A stretch of DNA of 64,000 nucleotides, taken from NCBI RefSeq assembly GCF_019711195.1, contig NZ_CP081299.1:1240001-1304000 (forward strand). Reading direction: 5' to 3'. The stretch comes from Dyadobacter sp. NIV53. Its GTDB lineage: Bacteria > Bacteroidota > Bacteroidia > Cytophagales > Spirosomataceae. The notes below the pieces were generated by a model that was given only the letters and a program-made list of their open reading frames with translations, searched no databases and was not told the DNA's origin. Below, one piece after another: positions 55,487 to 64,000 of the stretch. The translations under genes and the position numbers were made by a program. Position 1 is the first letter of the stretch. Each line of letters starts with the position of its first letter.

Positions 55487-57902
55487 ATGAAAATTTCTTA
55501 TAAGTGGTTAAAAGAATTAATTGAAATTACAGAAACTCCGGAGGAGATTGGCAATTTACTGACTGCTACCGGATTGGAAGTCGAAAATATTGAAGAAATT
55601 GAATCCATCAAAGGTGGATTAAATGGTGTTGTAATTGGTGAAGTCCTTACTTGTGAAAAACATCCAGAAGCAGACCGCCTGAAAGTCACCACTGTTGATG
55701 TTGGACTTGAACAGCCACTTGCCATAGTCTGCGGAGCGGCTAATGTTGCAGCCGGGCAAAAAGTAGTAGTTGCTTTGGTTGGTTCTGTGTTATACCCTAC
55801 CGGAAGTGATCAGCCTTTGGTATTAAAGAAATCAAAAATCAGGGGTGCTTTGTCGGAAGGTATGATTTGTGCCGAAGACGAATTGGGGCTTGGCTCTTCT
55901 CACGATGGCATTTTGGTATTGGAAACGACTCTGCCAAACGGAACTCCGGCGTCCGAATATTTTGGTATTTCTTCTGATTATTTAATTGAAATCGGTTTGA
56001 CTCCAAACCGGGCAGACGCCGCTTCGCATTTTGGTGTAGCCAGGGACCTGAAAGCCGTATTAGGACGTGCAATAAATTTACCATCAGTTGATAATTTTAA
56101 AATCGACAATCAGGCACTTCCCATTCAGGTGCGGGTTGAAAACGATGAAGCCTGCCCAAGATACGCCGGATTAACAATTTCAGGCTTAAAGGTTGGTAAT
56201 TCGCCGGAATGGCTGAAACTTAAATTGCAAACAATCGGCATTCGTTCTATCAATAATATTGTCGATGTTACCAATTATATATGCCATGAGCTGGGGCAAC
56301 CGATGCATGCTTTCGATGCTGCAAAAATTATCGGAAACGAGGTTGTAGTCAGGACTGTTACCGCTGGTACCGTTTTTAAAACCCTGGATAGTCTGGACAG
56401 AAAACTGACTGATGCTGACCTGATGATTTGCAATACTGAAAACCCCATGTGCATTGCTGGTGTATTTGGTGGATTTGATTCTGGCGTTACGGCTGAAACA
56501 ACTGCTATATTTTTGGAATCAGCTTACTTTTCACCTGTTTGGGTGCGTCGTACTGCCCAGCGTTTTTCTCTTTAAGACGGATTCTTCTTTCCGCTTCGAA
56601 CGTGGAACAGACCCTAACATGCCGTTATATGCGTTAAAAAGAGCGGCATTATTAATTCAGGAAGTGGCCGGTGGTGATGTATCGTCCGACATTACTGATA
56701 TTTATCCAGCTCCGGCTGAAGATTTCCGGGTTAAAATGAGCTATCGGAATATTGACAGGCTTATAGGTAAGTCAATTGAGAAAACCCGGATTGAAACGAT
56801 CCTTCTGGATTTGGATATTTCTATTGAAGATCGTGATGAAAAAGGTTTTACGGCGGTGGTACCTCCGTATCGCGTGGATGTGCAGCGCGAAGCCGATGTG
56901 ATCGAAGAAATCCTACGCATTTATGGATTCAGTCAGGTTGAATTATCCGCTGCACTAAGCTCGGATTACATTTCCGATTTCCCGGTTAATGATCCTGAAA
57001 AGCTGCGTATGAGAGTTTCAGAACTATTGGCAGCTAATGGCTTCAATGAGATGATTAACAACTCTCTTACAAAACCTGAATACCAGGAATATTTGGGAGA
57101 AGAAGCGGTTGCAACTTCGGTGAAAATCCTGAACTATCTGAGCGAGGACCTTTCTGTGATGCGCCAGACCTTATTATTTTCCGGCTTAGAGGTAATTGCT
57201 TACAATAGCAACCGACGTCAGCGTGATCTCAAATTGTTTGAATTTGGAAAAACTTACCATCAGATTGAAGGTAAATACGTAGAAAAAGAAAGATTATCTG
57301 TATTTCTTTCGGGTAATATTCAAGAAGAAAGCTGGCTGGAAAAGTCCCGTGAAGTAACATTTCATGATCTTGCAGCAATGGTAAACCAGATATTATCTTC
57401 AATGAAAGTGCGGAATGTGGAAAAACAGGATGCTGCCGCTACTATTTTTCAATATGGCCAGACTCTCACTTTAAATCGTAAGCCAGTTGTTACATTTGGT
57501 TTATTAAAGCCTTTAATTGCTAAGAAAACAGACATTAAAGCATCAGTTTTTTATGCAGATTTTGACTGGGAGTATATTCTTAAACAATACAGTTCAGCGG
57601 TTAAATTTAATGAAGTCTCTAAATTTCCTGAGGTAAGAAGAGATCTTTCTCTGGTAGTTGACAAAAAAATCACTTTTGAAGAATTGCGTCAGATCGCGTA
57701 CAAAACGGAAAAGCAGCTGCTCCGTTCAGTAAATGTATTTGATGTGTATGAAGGTGCAAATCTGGAAGGAAGAAAATCTTATTCTATCAGCTTTGTTTTA
57801 CAGGACGATCAGCAAACTCTTACCGACAAAGTAATCGACAAATCCATGTCGAGGCTGATTTCTACGTATGAAAGAGAATTAAATGCCGTGATCAGAAAGT
57901 AA
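55487..57902 (+). CDS. pheT: Phenylalanyl-tRNA synthetase beta subunit (one frame break)
   Basis: Beta chain of tRNA-Phe synthetase, about 804 residues after repair. N-terminal EMAP-like tRNA-binding domain (about 40-150: VVIGEVLTCEKHPEADRLKVTTVDVG), B5 domain, central and core regions, and the C-terminal anticodon-binding fold ending in SFVLQDDQQTLTDKVIDKSMSRL. The frame stops at 56575 after RTAQRFSL because of an extra T at 56571-56573; removing it gives RFSLKTDSSFRFERGTDPN and continues to 57902. The gene is essential and both halves are intact, so this is almost certainly a sequence error. pheS is not in the window. Confidence 0.95.
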
Positions 57903-58053
57903 AAAATGAACAGGATCTGCCGTTAGTATTTGAAATGTACTAATTCCAAAAATCCAGGAATATCTTAAATAAGTGTTTTCTATTTCATTTTAAAATAATT
58001 TTTTAATAAAAAAGCAAGATTTAGTACTCACACTAAAAACGCAGGACAGATAA

Positions 58054-58398
58054 ATGGAAAGAAGCAGTTCACGTTCAATAGAGCTTAAATTGACCGATTT
58101 GGAAAGAAAATTGGAAATTTTGATCAATACAAAAGAGAATCTAAGTTGGTCAGTCTCAGAATTGCAGCGTGAAAATGCTGAACTCCGCTTATCGAACATT
58201 AAACTAAAGGAAGAAGCTAAGGAAACAAAGAAAAAATACAGTACTTTAGAAAAAGACTTTAATAAGTCTAAAAGTTTCGCTAAAATTGTCTCCAGTAAAC
58301 TGACACCAACGGGCGGATTAGCCGAACTGAAAGATTCAGTTGAACGATATATACAAGAGATCGATAAGTGCATAGAAATGCTTGAAGATACCTTATGA
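58054..58398 (+). CDS. Small coiled-coil protein coupled to zapA
   Basis: A 114-residue, highly charged protein that is almost entirely a predicted coiled coil (LTDLERKLEILINTKENLSWSVSELQRENAELRLSN, then KKKYSTLEKDFNKSKSF). It overlaps zapA by four bases (ATGA) and so is translationally coupled to it. A cell-division role, similar in spirit to ZapB, is inferred from this. No enzyme motif. Confidence 0.72.
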   Translation: MERSSSRSIELKLTDLERKLEILINTKENLSWSVSELQRENAELRLSNIKLKEEAKETKKKYSTLEKDFNKSKSFAKIVSSKLTPTGGLAELKDSVERYIQEIDKCIEMLEDTL

Positions 58399-58706
58399 AA
58401 AAACATAATATACCTAATCCTGATGTCTCTGTCTTTATAAAACTGTTAGACAGGGGTTTCAAGCTGAGTGTACCGGCTGATCAGGAAAAATATTACAGGG
58501 AAGGTTATGAGCATTTCATGCAACGCGTAAAGCAGCATAAATCAAAGACAAACGGATACGATGATATTGAGGCAATTGGCCTTACTGCCATTGAATGCAT
58601 GGTTGCATTACAGCGAATTCGTGAACAGATGGATGGGTTGGTTGAGGCATTTCAGGAAAGAATAGATAAACTTGATACCGCTGTTACCAATGCAATTGAA
58701 AGCTAA
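58395..58706 (+). CDS. zapA: Cell division protein ZapA
   Basis: A 103-residue ZapA homologue that bundles FtsZ filaments. It begins with a beta-hairpin (VSVFIKLLDRGFKLSVPADQ) and continues in a helical dimerisation region (YYREGYEHFMQRVKQHK). Coupled to the coiled-coil gene upstream; rny follows 165 bases later. Confidence 0.85.
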   Translation: MKKHNIPNPDVSVFIKLLDRGFKLSVPADQEKYYREGYEHFMQRVKQHKSKTNGYDDIEAIGLTAIECMVALQRIREQMDGLVEAFQERIDKLDTAVTNAIES

Positions 58707-58870
58707 GCAAGTGTATTGTTCAGAATAAACCATATTTTGTAAAGCTTAATAAAATCTAATTAATCTTTGGTCTGAAAATCAGTCTTTTTAAAATCGTTCA
58801 GCGATAAAACTTTCGGCATTTAACGCTCAGGTAGTCGGCCAAACCCAACTATTTGTAAACATTACATAAA

Positions 58871-60442
58871 ATGCCAGATTCATCCATTTTCATTGTCCTC
58901 TTATCCAGCATTATTGCTGTTGGTGTAGGGATATTCGCAGGTAAATATATTTTTCGGAAGTCTTACGATCAAAAAGAAAAAGAGGCCCAGGAACGCGCTG
59001 CTGATATTCTTCGCAACGCGGAACTTTCCGCTGAAAATATCAAAAAAGACCGTATTCTAGAAGCAAAAGAAAAGTATTTACGCCTTAAAACAGAGTTTGA
59101 AGAAGACGCGAACAAAAAAAGAGTGATCCTTCAAACTAACGAGCAAAAGCTTAAACAACGCGAGCAAACACTAAATCAGACAGTTGAGCAGAATAAGCGT
59201 AAGGAAAACGAGCTGGATGCGCTGAAAACTAATCTGTCGCAGCAGCTTGAAACGGCTACTAAAAAGCGTGAAGATGCCGAAAAGGCATTGCAACAACAGG
59301 TAGCCCAACTTGAAAAAATTGCTAATCTTACGGCAGACCAGGCACGTGAACAACTCGTAGATGCATTAAAAGCCGAAGCAGATACAAGAGCTGGCTCTTA
59401 TGTAAAAAGTGCCATGGAAGAAGCCAGATTAACTGCAACTAAAGAAGCCAAAAAAATCGTAATTGAAACCATTCAGCGGACCGCTGCTGAACATGCCATT
59501 GAAAACTGTGTATCAGTTTTTAACATTGAAAATGATGATATCAAAGGCAAGATCATTGGACGGGAAGGCCGGAACATACGTGCCCTTGAAGCTGCAACAG
59601 GAGTTGAGATCATTGTTGATGATACACCGGAAGCAATTGTAATATCAGGATTTGATCCGGTAAGACGTGAAATAGCTCGCCTTGCACTACACCGTCTTGT
59701 ACAGGATGGTCGTATCCATCCGGCTCGTATTGAAGAAGTTGTAGCCAAAACCCGTAAGAATATTGACGACGAAATTGTAGAAATCGGAGAACGTACAGTC
59801 ATTGACATGGGCATACACGGATTACATCCTGAGCTCGTAAAAATGATTGGCCGTATGCGTTTCCGTTCATCTTACGGACAGAATTTGTTACAGCATTCGC
59901 GTGAAGTAGCAAAGCTTTGTGCAACTATGGCAGCCGAATTGGGGTTAAATACAAAACTGGCTAAACGGGCTGGTTTATTACACGATATTGGTAAAGTGTG
60001 GCCCGAAGAATCTGATCTGCCGCATGCTATTCTTGGGATGGAACTTGCTAAAAAATACAAGGAAAATCCGGAAGTCTGCAATGCGATCGGGGCTCACCAC
60101 GATGAAATCGAAATGACCAGTATGCTCTCGCCCATCATTCAGGTTTGTGATGCAATTTCAGGCTCACGTCCCGGAGCGCGCCGTGAAATGATGGAGTCGT
60201 ATATTCGACGTTTGCGTGACCTTGAGGCTATGGCTTTGTCCTTTGATGGCGTTGAAAAATGCTATGCGATACAGGCGGGAAGAGAATTACGTGTGATTAT
60301 TGATGCAGACAATGTATCGGATGAAAAAGCAGGAATGCTTTCTTTTGACATTTCCCAGAAAATAGAAAAAGAAATGCAATATCCCGGACAGATAAAAATC
60401 ACTGTTATCCGTGAAATGCGTTCAGTCGCATATGCGAGATAA
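58871..60442 (+). CDS. rny: Ribonuclease Y
   Basis: A 523-residue membrane-bound endoribonuclease. An N-terminal membrane helix (FIVLLSSIIAVGVGIFAGKYIF) is followed by a long coiled coil, a KH domain (DIKGKIIGREGRNIRALEAATGVEI) and an HD domain with LLHDIGKVWPEES and AIGAHHDEIEM. It starts mRNA turnover. Sixteen bases before the AAA gene, likely co-transcribed. Confidence 0.96.
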   Translation: MPDSSIFIVLLSSIIAVGVGIFAGKYIFRKSYDQKEKEAQERAADILRNAELSAENIKKDRILEAKEKYLRLKTEFEEDANKKRVILQTNEQKLKQREQTLNQTVEQNKRKENELDALKTNLSQQLETATKKREDAEKALQQQVAQLEKIANLTADQAREQLVDALKAEADTRAGSYVKSAMEEARLTATKEAKKIVIETIQRTAAEHAIENCVSVFNIENDDIKGKIIGREGRNIRALEAATGVEIIVDDTPEAIVISGFDPVRREIARLALHRLVQDGRIHPARIEEVVAKTRKNIDDEIVEIGERTVIDMGIHGLHPELVKMIGRMRFRSSYGQNLLQHSREVAKLCATMAAELGLNTKLAKRAGLLHDIGKVWPEESDLPHAILGMELAKKYKENPEVCNAIGAHHDEIEMTSMLSPIIQVCDAISGSRPGARREMMESYIRRLRDLEAMALSFDGVEKCYAIQAGRELRVIIDADNVSDEKAGMLSFDISQKIEKEMQYPGQIKITVIREMRSVAYAR

Positions 60443-60457
60443 CCCAAACAAATATCA

Positions 60458-61990
60458 ATGACATACTCAAAGCTTACAAGTTCAGAGCTGTTGCATATAC
60501 AATCTCTTGGCGAACTAAAAAAAGCAGGTTATGAATCTCGTTCCATTAAACAGGAGTTGCGTGACAACCTGATAGAAAAGATTAAAAACAAGCAAAATAT
60601 ATTTCCGGGCATTTGGGGTTACGAAGAAACAGTAATTCCTGACGTTGAACGTGCAATATTATCCATGCACAATATCAATTTTCTCGGGCTTCGGGGACAA
60701 GCAAAAACCAGGATTGCAAGGATGATGGTAAATCTGCTGGACGAGTACATTCCGTACATCAAAGGCTCAGAATTACATGATGATCCATTGCTTCCATTAA
60801 CGAGGTATTCAAAAGATATTCTTGAGCAATACGGAGACAATACGATTATTGAATGGCTGCACCGGGATGAAAGATACACCGAAAAACTTGCTACTCCCGA
60901 TGTTTCTGTTGCCGATCTGATTGGTGATGTAGATCCTATTAAAGCTGCCACTTTAAAATTACCGTACTCAGACGAACGAGTTATTCATTATGGATTGATT
61001 CCACGTTCACACAGAGGAATATTTGTTATCAATGAGCTTCCCGATCTTCAGGCACGTATCCAGGTTGCTTTATTTAATATTTTGCAGGAAGGCGATATTC
61101 AGATCCGTGGATTTAAGCTTCGTTTACCTTTGGATATTCAGTTTATCTTTACGGCCAATCCGGAAGATTATACCAATCGCGGAAGTATTGTAACACCATT
61201 GAAAGACCGTATTGAAAGCCAGATCGTAACACATTATCCCAAAACGATCGAAACAGGCAAAAGAATTACAGAACAGGAAGCGGACGTTAAAAAAGAACAA
61301 AAAGAAGCTATTGTTGTCAATGAACTCATCAAAACGCTGATTGAACAAATTGCGTTTGAAGCGAGAGAAAGTGAATATGTAGACAGTAAAAGCGGCGTTT
61401 CTGCACGGTTAACTATTTCTGCATATGAAAGCCTGTTAAGTACTGCTGAAAGAAGATCTTTAATTAATTCGGAAGAATCGACCTATGTACGGATTTCGGA
61501 TTTATACGGAGTCGTTTCCTCCATTTGCGGTAAAGTCGAGCTTGTATATGAAGGAGAAGTTGAGGGACCTGTAATTGTTGCTCAAAATCTGATCGGAAAA
61601 GCAATTCGCACGCAGTTTCTAAACTTTTTCCCTGATCCGGAAAAGTCTAAAAAGAGCAAAATTAATCCGTACGCCAAAGTTATAGAATGGTTTGGCGGTG
61701 GAAACGAAATGGAAATGATCGGCGATATGACTGATCGTGAATATGCGGCCAGGCTAAAAACCATCGACGGTCTGGATGATTTTGTTGATATGCTTAGTGC
61801 ATATAGCAGTGAAAATGAAAAACTGTTTATGATGGAATTTGCACTGCACGGCATGGCCGAATTCTCTTTGATTGGAAAACAATCTTTGGATCAGGGTATG
61901 AAGTTTCAGGATTTGGTAAGCAGTATGTTCTCTGGGCCGGGAGACGAAGATTATGACTTTGATGACGATGATGATACAAAGCCATTTTAA
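60458..61990 (+). CDS. MoxR/ChlI-type AAA+ ATPase
   Basis: A 510-residue AAA+ protein related to magnesium chelatase subunit I and MoxR. The P-loop region reads FLGLRGQAKTRIARMM, with Ala where Walker A has Gly, and the Walker B region VINELPDLQARIQ has Asn instead of Asp. Sensor region IFTANPEDYTNRGSIVTPLKDRIE is intact. No VWA partner follows. ATP hydrolysis may be altered; function unknown. The acidic tail (DEDYDFDDDDDTKPF) is notable. Confidence 0.82.
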   Translation: MTYSKLTSSELLHIQSLGELKKAGYESRSIKQELRDNLIEKIKNKQNIFPGIWGYEETVIPDVERAILSMHNINFLGLRGQAKTRIARMMVNLLDEYIPYIKGSELHDDPLLPLTRYSKDILEQYGDNTIIEWLHRDERYTEKLATPDVSVADLIGDVDPIKAATLKLPYSDERVIHYGLIPRSHRGIFVINELPDLQARIQVALFNILQEGDIQIRGFKLRLPLDIQFIFTANPEDYTNRGSIVTPLKDRIESQIVTHYPKTIETGKRITEQEADVKKEQKEAIVVNELIKTLIEQIAFEARESEYVDSKSGVSARLTISAYESLLSTAERRSLINSEESTYVRISDLYGVVSSICGKVELVYEGEVEGPVIVAQNLIGKAIRTQFLNFFPDPEKSKKSKINPYAKVIEWFGGGNEMEMIGDMTDREYAARLKTIDGLDDFVDMLSAYSSENEKLFMMEFALHGMAEFSLIGKQSLDQGMKFQDLVSSMFSGPGDEDYDFDDDDDTKPF

Positions 61991-62007
61991 TAAATAAAAT
62001 ATCTTAC

Positions 62008-62048
62008 AAATGTAAAATGCCACTGAAATTCAGTGGCATTTTACATTT
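62008..62048. terminator. Bidirectional terminator between the AAA gene and recA
   Basis: Perfect 20-base arms (AAATGTAAAATGCCACTGAA and its complement) with a one-base nominal loop, between convergent genes. Confidence 0.85.
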
Positions 62049-62063
62049 ATTCTATTTCTGAAT

Positions 62064-63134
62064 TTATTCTGCTTCGCCTTCATCTTTGATGTTCGGCTCA
62101 CTTGTATCAATCAGCAAATCCGGTTCATTATTTACCTTCCCGCGTACTTTTGCTTCCAGTTCATCCATTAGCTCAGGATTATCTTTAATAAGTGCTTTTA
62201 CTGCATCACGTCCCTGTCCTAAACGATTACCGTCATAGCTGAACCATGAACCCGCTTTCTTAACGATTTCAAGCTCAACTGCAAGGTCAATAATTTCACC
62301 AACTTTGGAGATCCCTTCACCATACATAATATCAAACTCTACAACTTTGAACGGAGGGGCCACCTTATTTTTAACAACCTTCACACGAGTACGGTTACCA
62401 AGAATAGCATCTGCACTTTCCTTAATTTGTCCAACTCGGCGAATATCAAGCCTTACAGATGCATAATATTTCAATGCATTACCACCAGTTGTAGTTTCAG
62501 GATTACCAAACATTACACCGATTTTTTCACGAAGCTGGTTGATAAAGATACAGCAACATCCTGTTTTACTGATCACACCTGTTAGTTTACGTAATGCCTG
62601 TGACATCAAACGAGCCTGAAGACCCATTTTGCTATCTCCCATTTCGCCTTCCAATTCCGCACGTGGTACTAAAGCAGCCACAGAGTCAATCACAATAATA
62701 TCCACTGCACCACTGCTTATAAGATGCTCAGTAATTTCAAGTGCCTGCTCACCACTATCTGGCTGGGATATCAAAAGGTTACTTGTATCAATACCTAATT
62801 TTTCTGCGTAAGCCCTGTCAAATGCGTGTTCTGCGTCAATAAATGCTGCAAGTCCGCCTCTCTTTTGCGCTTCGGCAATGCAATGCATAGACAAAGTGGT
62901 TTTACCAGATGATTCAGGGCCATAAATTTCAACGACACGGCCACGAGGTAAACCTCCTACCCCAAGAGCCAGATCCAATCCAAGTGATCCTGTTGAAATA
63001 ACAGGGATATCCAATACCTTGGTATCACTCAAGCGCATTACTGTTCCTTTACCGTAAGTTTTGTCCAGTTTCTCGAGCGTAGTCTGAAGTGCCTTTAACT
63101 TGTTGTCCTTATCGGTTGTTGTTGCTGCTGCCAT
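62064..63134 (-). CDS. recA: Recombinase A
   Basis: Strand-exchange and SOS co-protease, 356 residues. Walker A GPESSGKT (72-79), Walker B VDIIVIDSVAALVPRAELEGEMGD, DNA-binding loops KTGCCCIFINQLREKIGVMFGNPETTTGGNALK. Monocistronic with promoter at 63161-63192. No E. coli-like LexA box is evident. Confidence 0.98.
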   Translation of the reverse strand: MAAATTTDKDNKLKALQTTLEKLDKTYGKGTVMRLSDTKVLDIPVISTGSLGLDLALGVGGLPRGRVVEIYGPESSGKTTLSMHCIAEAQKRGGLAAFIDAEHAFDRAYAEKLGIDTSNLLISQPDSGEQALEITEHLISSGAVDIIVIDSVAALVPRAELEGEMGDSKMGLQARLMSQALRKLTGVISKTGCCCIFINQLREKIGVMFGNPETTTGGNALKYYASVRLDIRRVGQIKESADAILGNRTRVKVVKNKVAPPFKVVEFDIMYGEGISKVGEIIDLAVELEIVKKAGSWFSYDGNRLGQGRDAVKALIKDNPELMDELEAKVRGKVNNEPDLLIDTSEPNIKDEGEAE

Positions 63135-63160
63135 ACTATAAGAAAAGTAGTTGATTTGTA

Positions 63161-63192
63161 CAAAAATAGTGTTAAATAATAGCCAGAACCAA
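63161..63192 (-). promoter_or_regulatory. recA promoter
   Basis: Minus strand TTG (63190-63192), 21 bases, TATTTTTG (63161-63168), 26 bases before the recA start codon. Matches the Bacteroidota consensus. Confidence 0.7.
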
Positions 63193-63314
63193 ATATAACT
63201 GCTTCTGGTTGATATGTAAATTTAACCTTTTTCAGATACATTTGAAAGACATCCTTTTTGATTCGATGCCTGCCTTTCTACCTGATTAAAGTAATACAAA
63301 AATACTAAAAGATA

Positions 63315-63367
63315 ATTTCAGTAACAAATAATTGATACAAATAATATCAATTATTTGTTACTGAAAT
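63315..63367. repeat. 23-base perfect inverted repeat
   Basis: Arms at 63315-63337 and 63345-63367 (left arm starts ATTTCAGTAACAAATAATTG) around a seven-base loop. It lies between divergent genes, so it ends neither of them. Could be a regulatory palindrome or the 3' end of an unannotated transcript. Confidence 0.75.
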
Positions 63368-63390
63368 CGAAAATTTAACAATAATAATTT

Positions 63391-63420
63391 AAAACAAAAA
63401 CAACCTGGTTATCAGGTTGT
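63391..63420 (-). terminator. Orphan terminator-like hairpin
   Basis: On the minus strand ACAACCTG, loop, CAGGTTGT is followed by TTTTGTTTT, a good intrinsic terminator shape. No minus-strand gene ends here, which hints at a small untranslated RNA starting upstream (63420-63590). Confidence 0.55.
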
Positions 63421-63592
63421 CCCATAAACATTTTAGTTACATAAGGTAATTCCATCATTTCTGTGTGGTATTACATAATATCCATTCCCGAAACAATTCC
63501 TGGTGCAGCATTGAATATTGATTTAAACTATATGTAAATATTAAAACATGCAATACATTTGTTTAAGTAACAGCAGATAAACCAAGGGTAGT

Positions 63593-64000
63593 GTGTTAAA
63601 AAAAATATTGCTTGCAGTTGTAATCATCCTACTGATATCAGGACTCTACTACCGCGATTTGGTAAGCTATGGATGGATGCAGGCAAGAGGGCAAATCGGT
63701 ATATTATTAAATGTGCAGGAGGTTCAGGAAGTGTTAAGTGATCCTGCTTTCCCGGATTCGCTTAAAGCACGGGTTCGTTTGATTGAAGAAATAAAGAAAT
63801 TCGGTGTTGACTCATTAGGATTGACTCCTTCCAGATAACTATACTACCTTCTACAATCAGCATGGGAAACCGTTGATTTGGGTCATAACCGCATCGGACC
63901 GATATCGTATTAAAGCCTATCAATGGCAATTTCCAATTGTAGGAACATTTCCCTACAAAGGTTATTTTGACTCTACAAGAGCAGTAAGAGAAGAGAAAGT
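63593..64000 (+). CDS. PF10023-type putative aminopeptidase, 5' part (one frame break, cut by window)
   Basis: N-terminal part of a membrane-anchored putative aminopeptidase. GTG start; hydrophobic segment LLAVVIILLISGLYY; then SYGWMQARGQIGILLN, which fits the family start. The frame reaches a stop at 63836 after SLGLTPSR; dropping one base at 63831-63835 gives TPSDNYTTFYNQHGKPLIW and then WQFPIVGTFPYKGYFDS, the family's conserved core, up to the window end. So it is one gene with a one-base error, not a short protein. The rest lies beyond the window. Confidence 0.78.

Larger units (their letters stand above)
63135..63592. other. 458-base divergent region between recA and the aminopeptidase gene
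   Basis: Holds the recA promoter, a 23-base perfect inverted repeat and a minus-strand terminator-like hairpin, each described separately. No convincing open frame; the 27-codon frame at 63375-63458 on the minus strand overlaps the hairpin and is not called. Confidence 0.6.

Noticed and set aside
56560..56600. Programmed frameshift in pheT
   Set aside because: No slippery heptamer plus stimulating structure, and no pheT known to need one; similar indels occur in unrelated genes of the window.
58707..58870. Possible 6S RNA between zapA and rny
   Set aside because: In E. coli 6S RNA follows zapA, but this 164-base spacer is too short and shows no long rod-like pairing with a central bubble.
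63375..63458. 27-codon minus-strand frame starting MMELPYVTKMFMG
   Set aside because: It runs through the orphan terminator hairpin and has no homology signal or ribosome binding site; most likely chance.
1..64000. tRNA, rRNA, CRISPR array, prophage or insertion sequence
   Set aside because: Read by eye, no tRNA T-loop pattern, regular spaced repeat, integrase or transposase was seen. A covariance-model scan would be the deciding test for RNA genes.

Overview
The window looks like chromosome of a Bacteroidota member, most likely order Cytophagales (Dyadobacter/Spirosoma-like; the genus is a guess from gene content). Supporting evidence: a flexirubin/aryl-polyene pigment locus; Bacteroidota-type promoters (TTG, 19-21 bases, TAnnTTTG) before at least five genes; few Shine-Dalgarno sites; DUF1501 and DUF1549/DUF1553 proteins; and AT-rich intergenic spacers.

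Layout. 0-6 kb: exported DUF1501 and DUF1549/DUF1553 proteins and a DUF885 lipoprotein peptidase, all on the minus strand. 6.3-8.8 kb: plus-strand methyltransferase, ribokinase and nucleoside hydrolase, which reads as nucleoside/ribose salvage. 8.9-18.3 kb: a lipoprotein six-hairpin glycosidase, a YefM/YoeB-type toxin-antitoxin pair with its operator, a Bcr/CflA drug exporter, a dienelactone hydrolase, a membrane pyrophosphatase fused to an OmpA domain, and an MtfA-type peptidase. 18.4-39.6 kb: the flexirubin locus. 39.6-46.9 kb: glpD, a BON-LysM protein, the rpsF-rpsR-rplI operon, a YggS-type PLP protein, a glycosyltransferase and a DUF423 protein. 47-54.4 kb: rodA-mrdA, rqcH, a cysteine-synthase-like enzyme, a PhnP-like hydrolase and a receiver protein. 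54.5-64 kb: DUF1684, pheT, a coiled-coil protein with zapA, rny, an AAA ATPase, recA, and the first part of a PF10023 aminopeptidase.

Flexirubin locus. The minus-strand block (ammonia-lyase, ketoreductase, three ketosynthases with Cys-His-His residues, degenerate ketosynthase-like partners, two ACPs, hotdog dehydratases/thioesterase, an acyltransferase, LolA-like and NodB-like proteins, a GT2-DUF2062 protein) faces a plus-strand block. That block holds one very large MMPL exporter-PlsC-methyltransferase fusion, a RetSat-like oxidoreductase and a halogenase-like flavoprotein. An aryl starter from tyrosine would be extended on ACP by the type II ketosynthases, reduced and dehydrated to the polyene, then methylated, possibly halogenated, esterified and moved to the outer membrane. 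No acyl-AMP ligase, phosphopantetheinyl transferase or DarA/DarB-type dialkylresorcinol enzymes are visible here, so they must lie elsewhere.

Data quality. Nine frame breaks in eight genes are each repaired by one base, six of them in runs of five or more identical bases, and one is in the essential gene pheT. They look like residual sequencing or assembly indels rather than real pseudogenes. I annotate those genes across the break and state the position each time.
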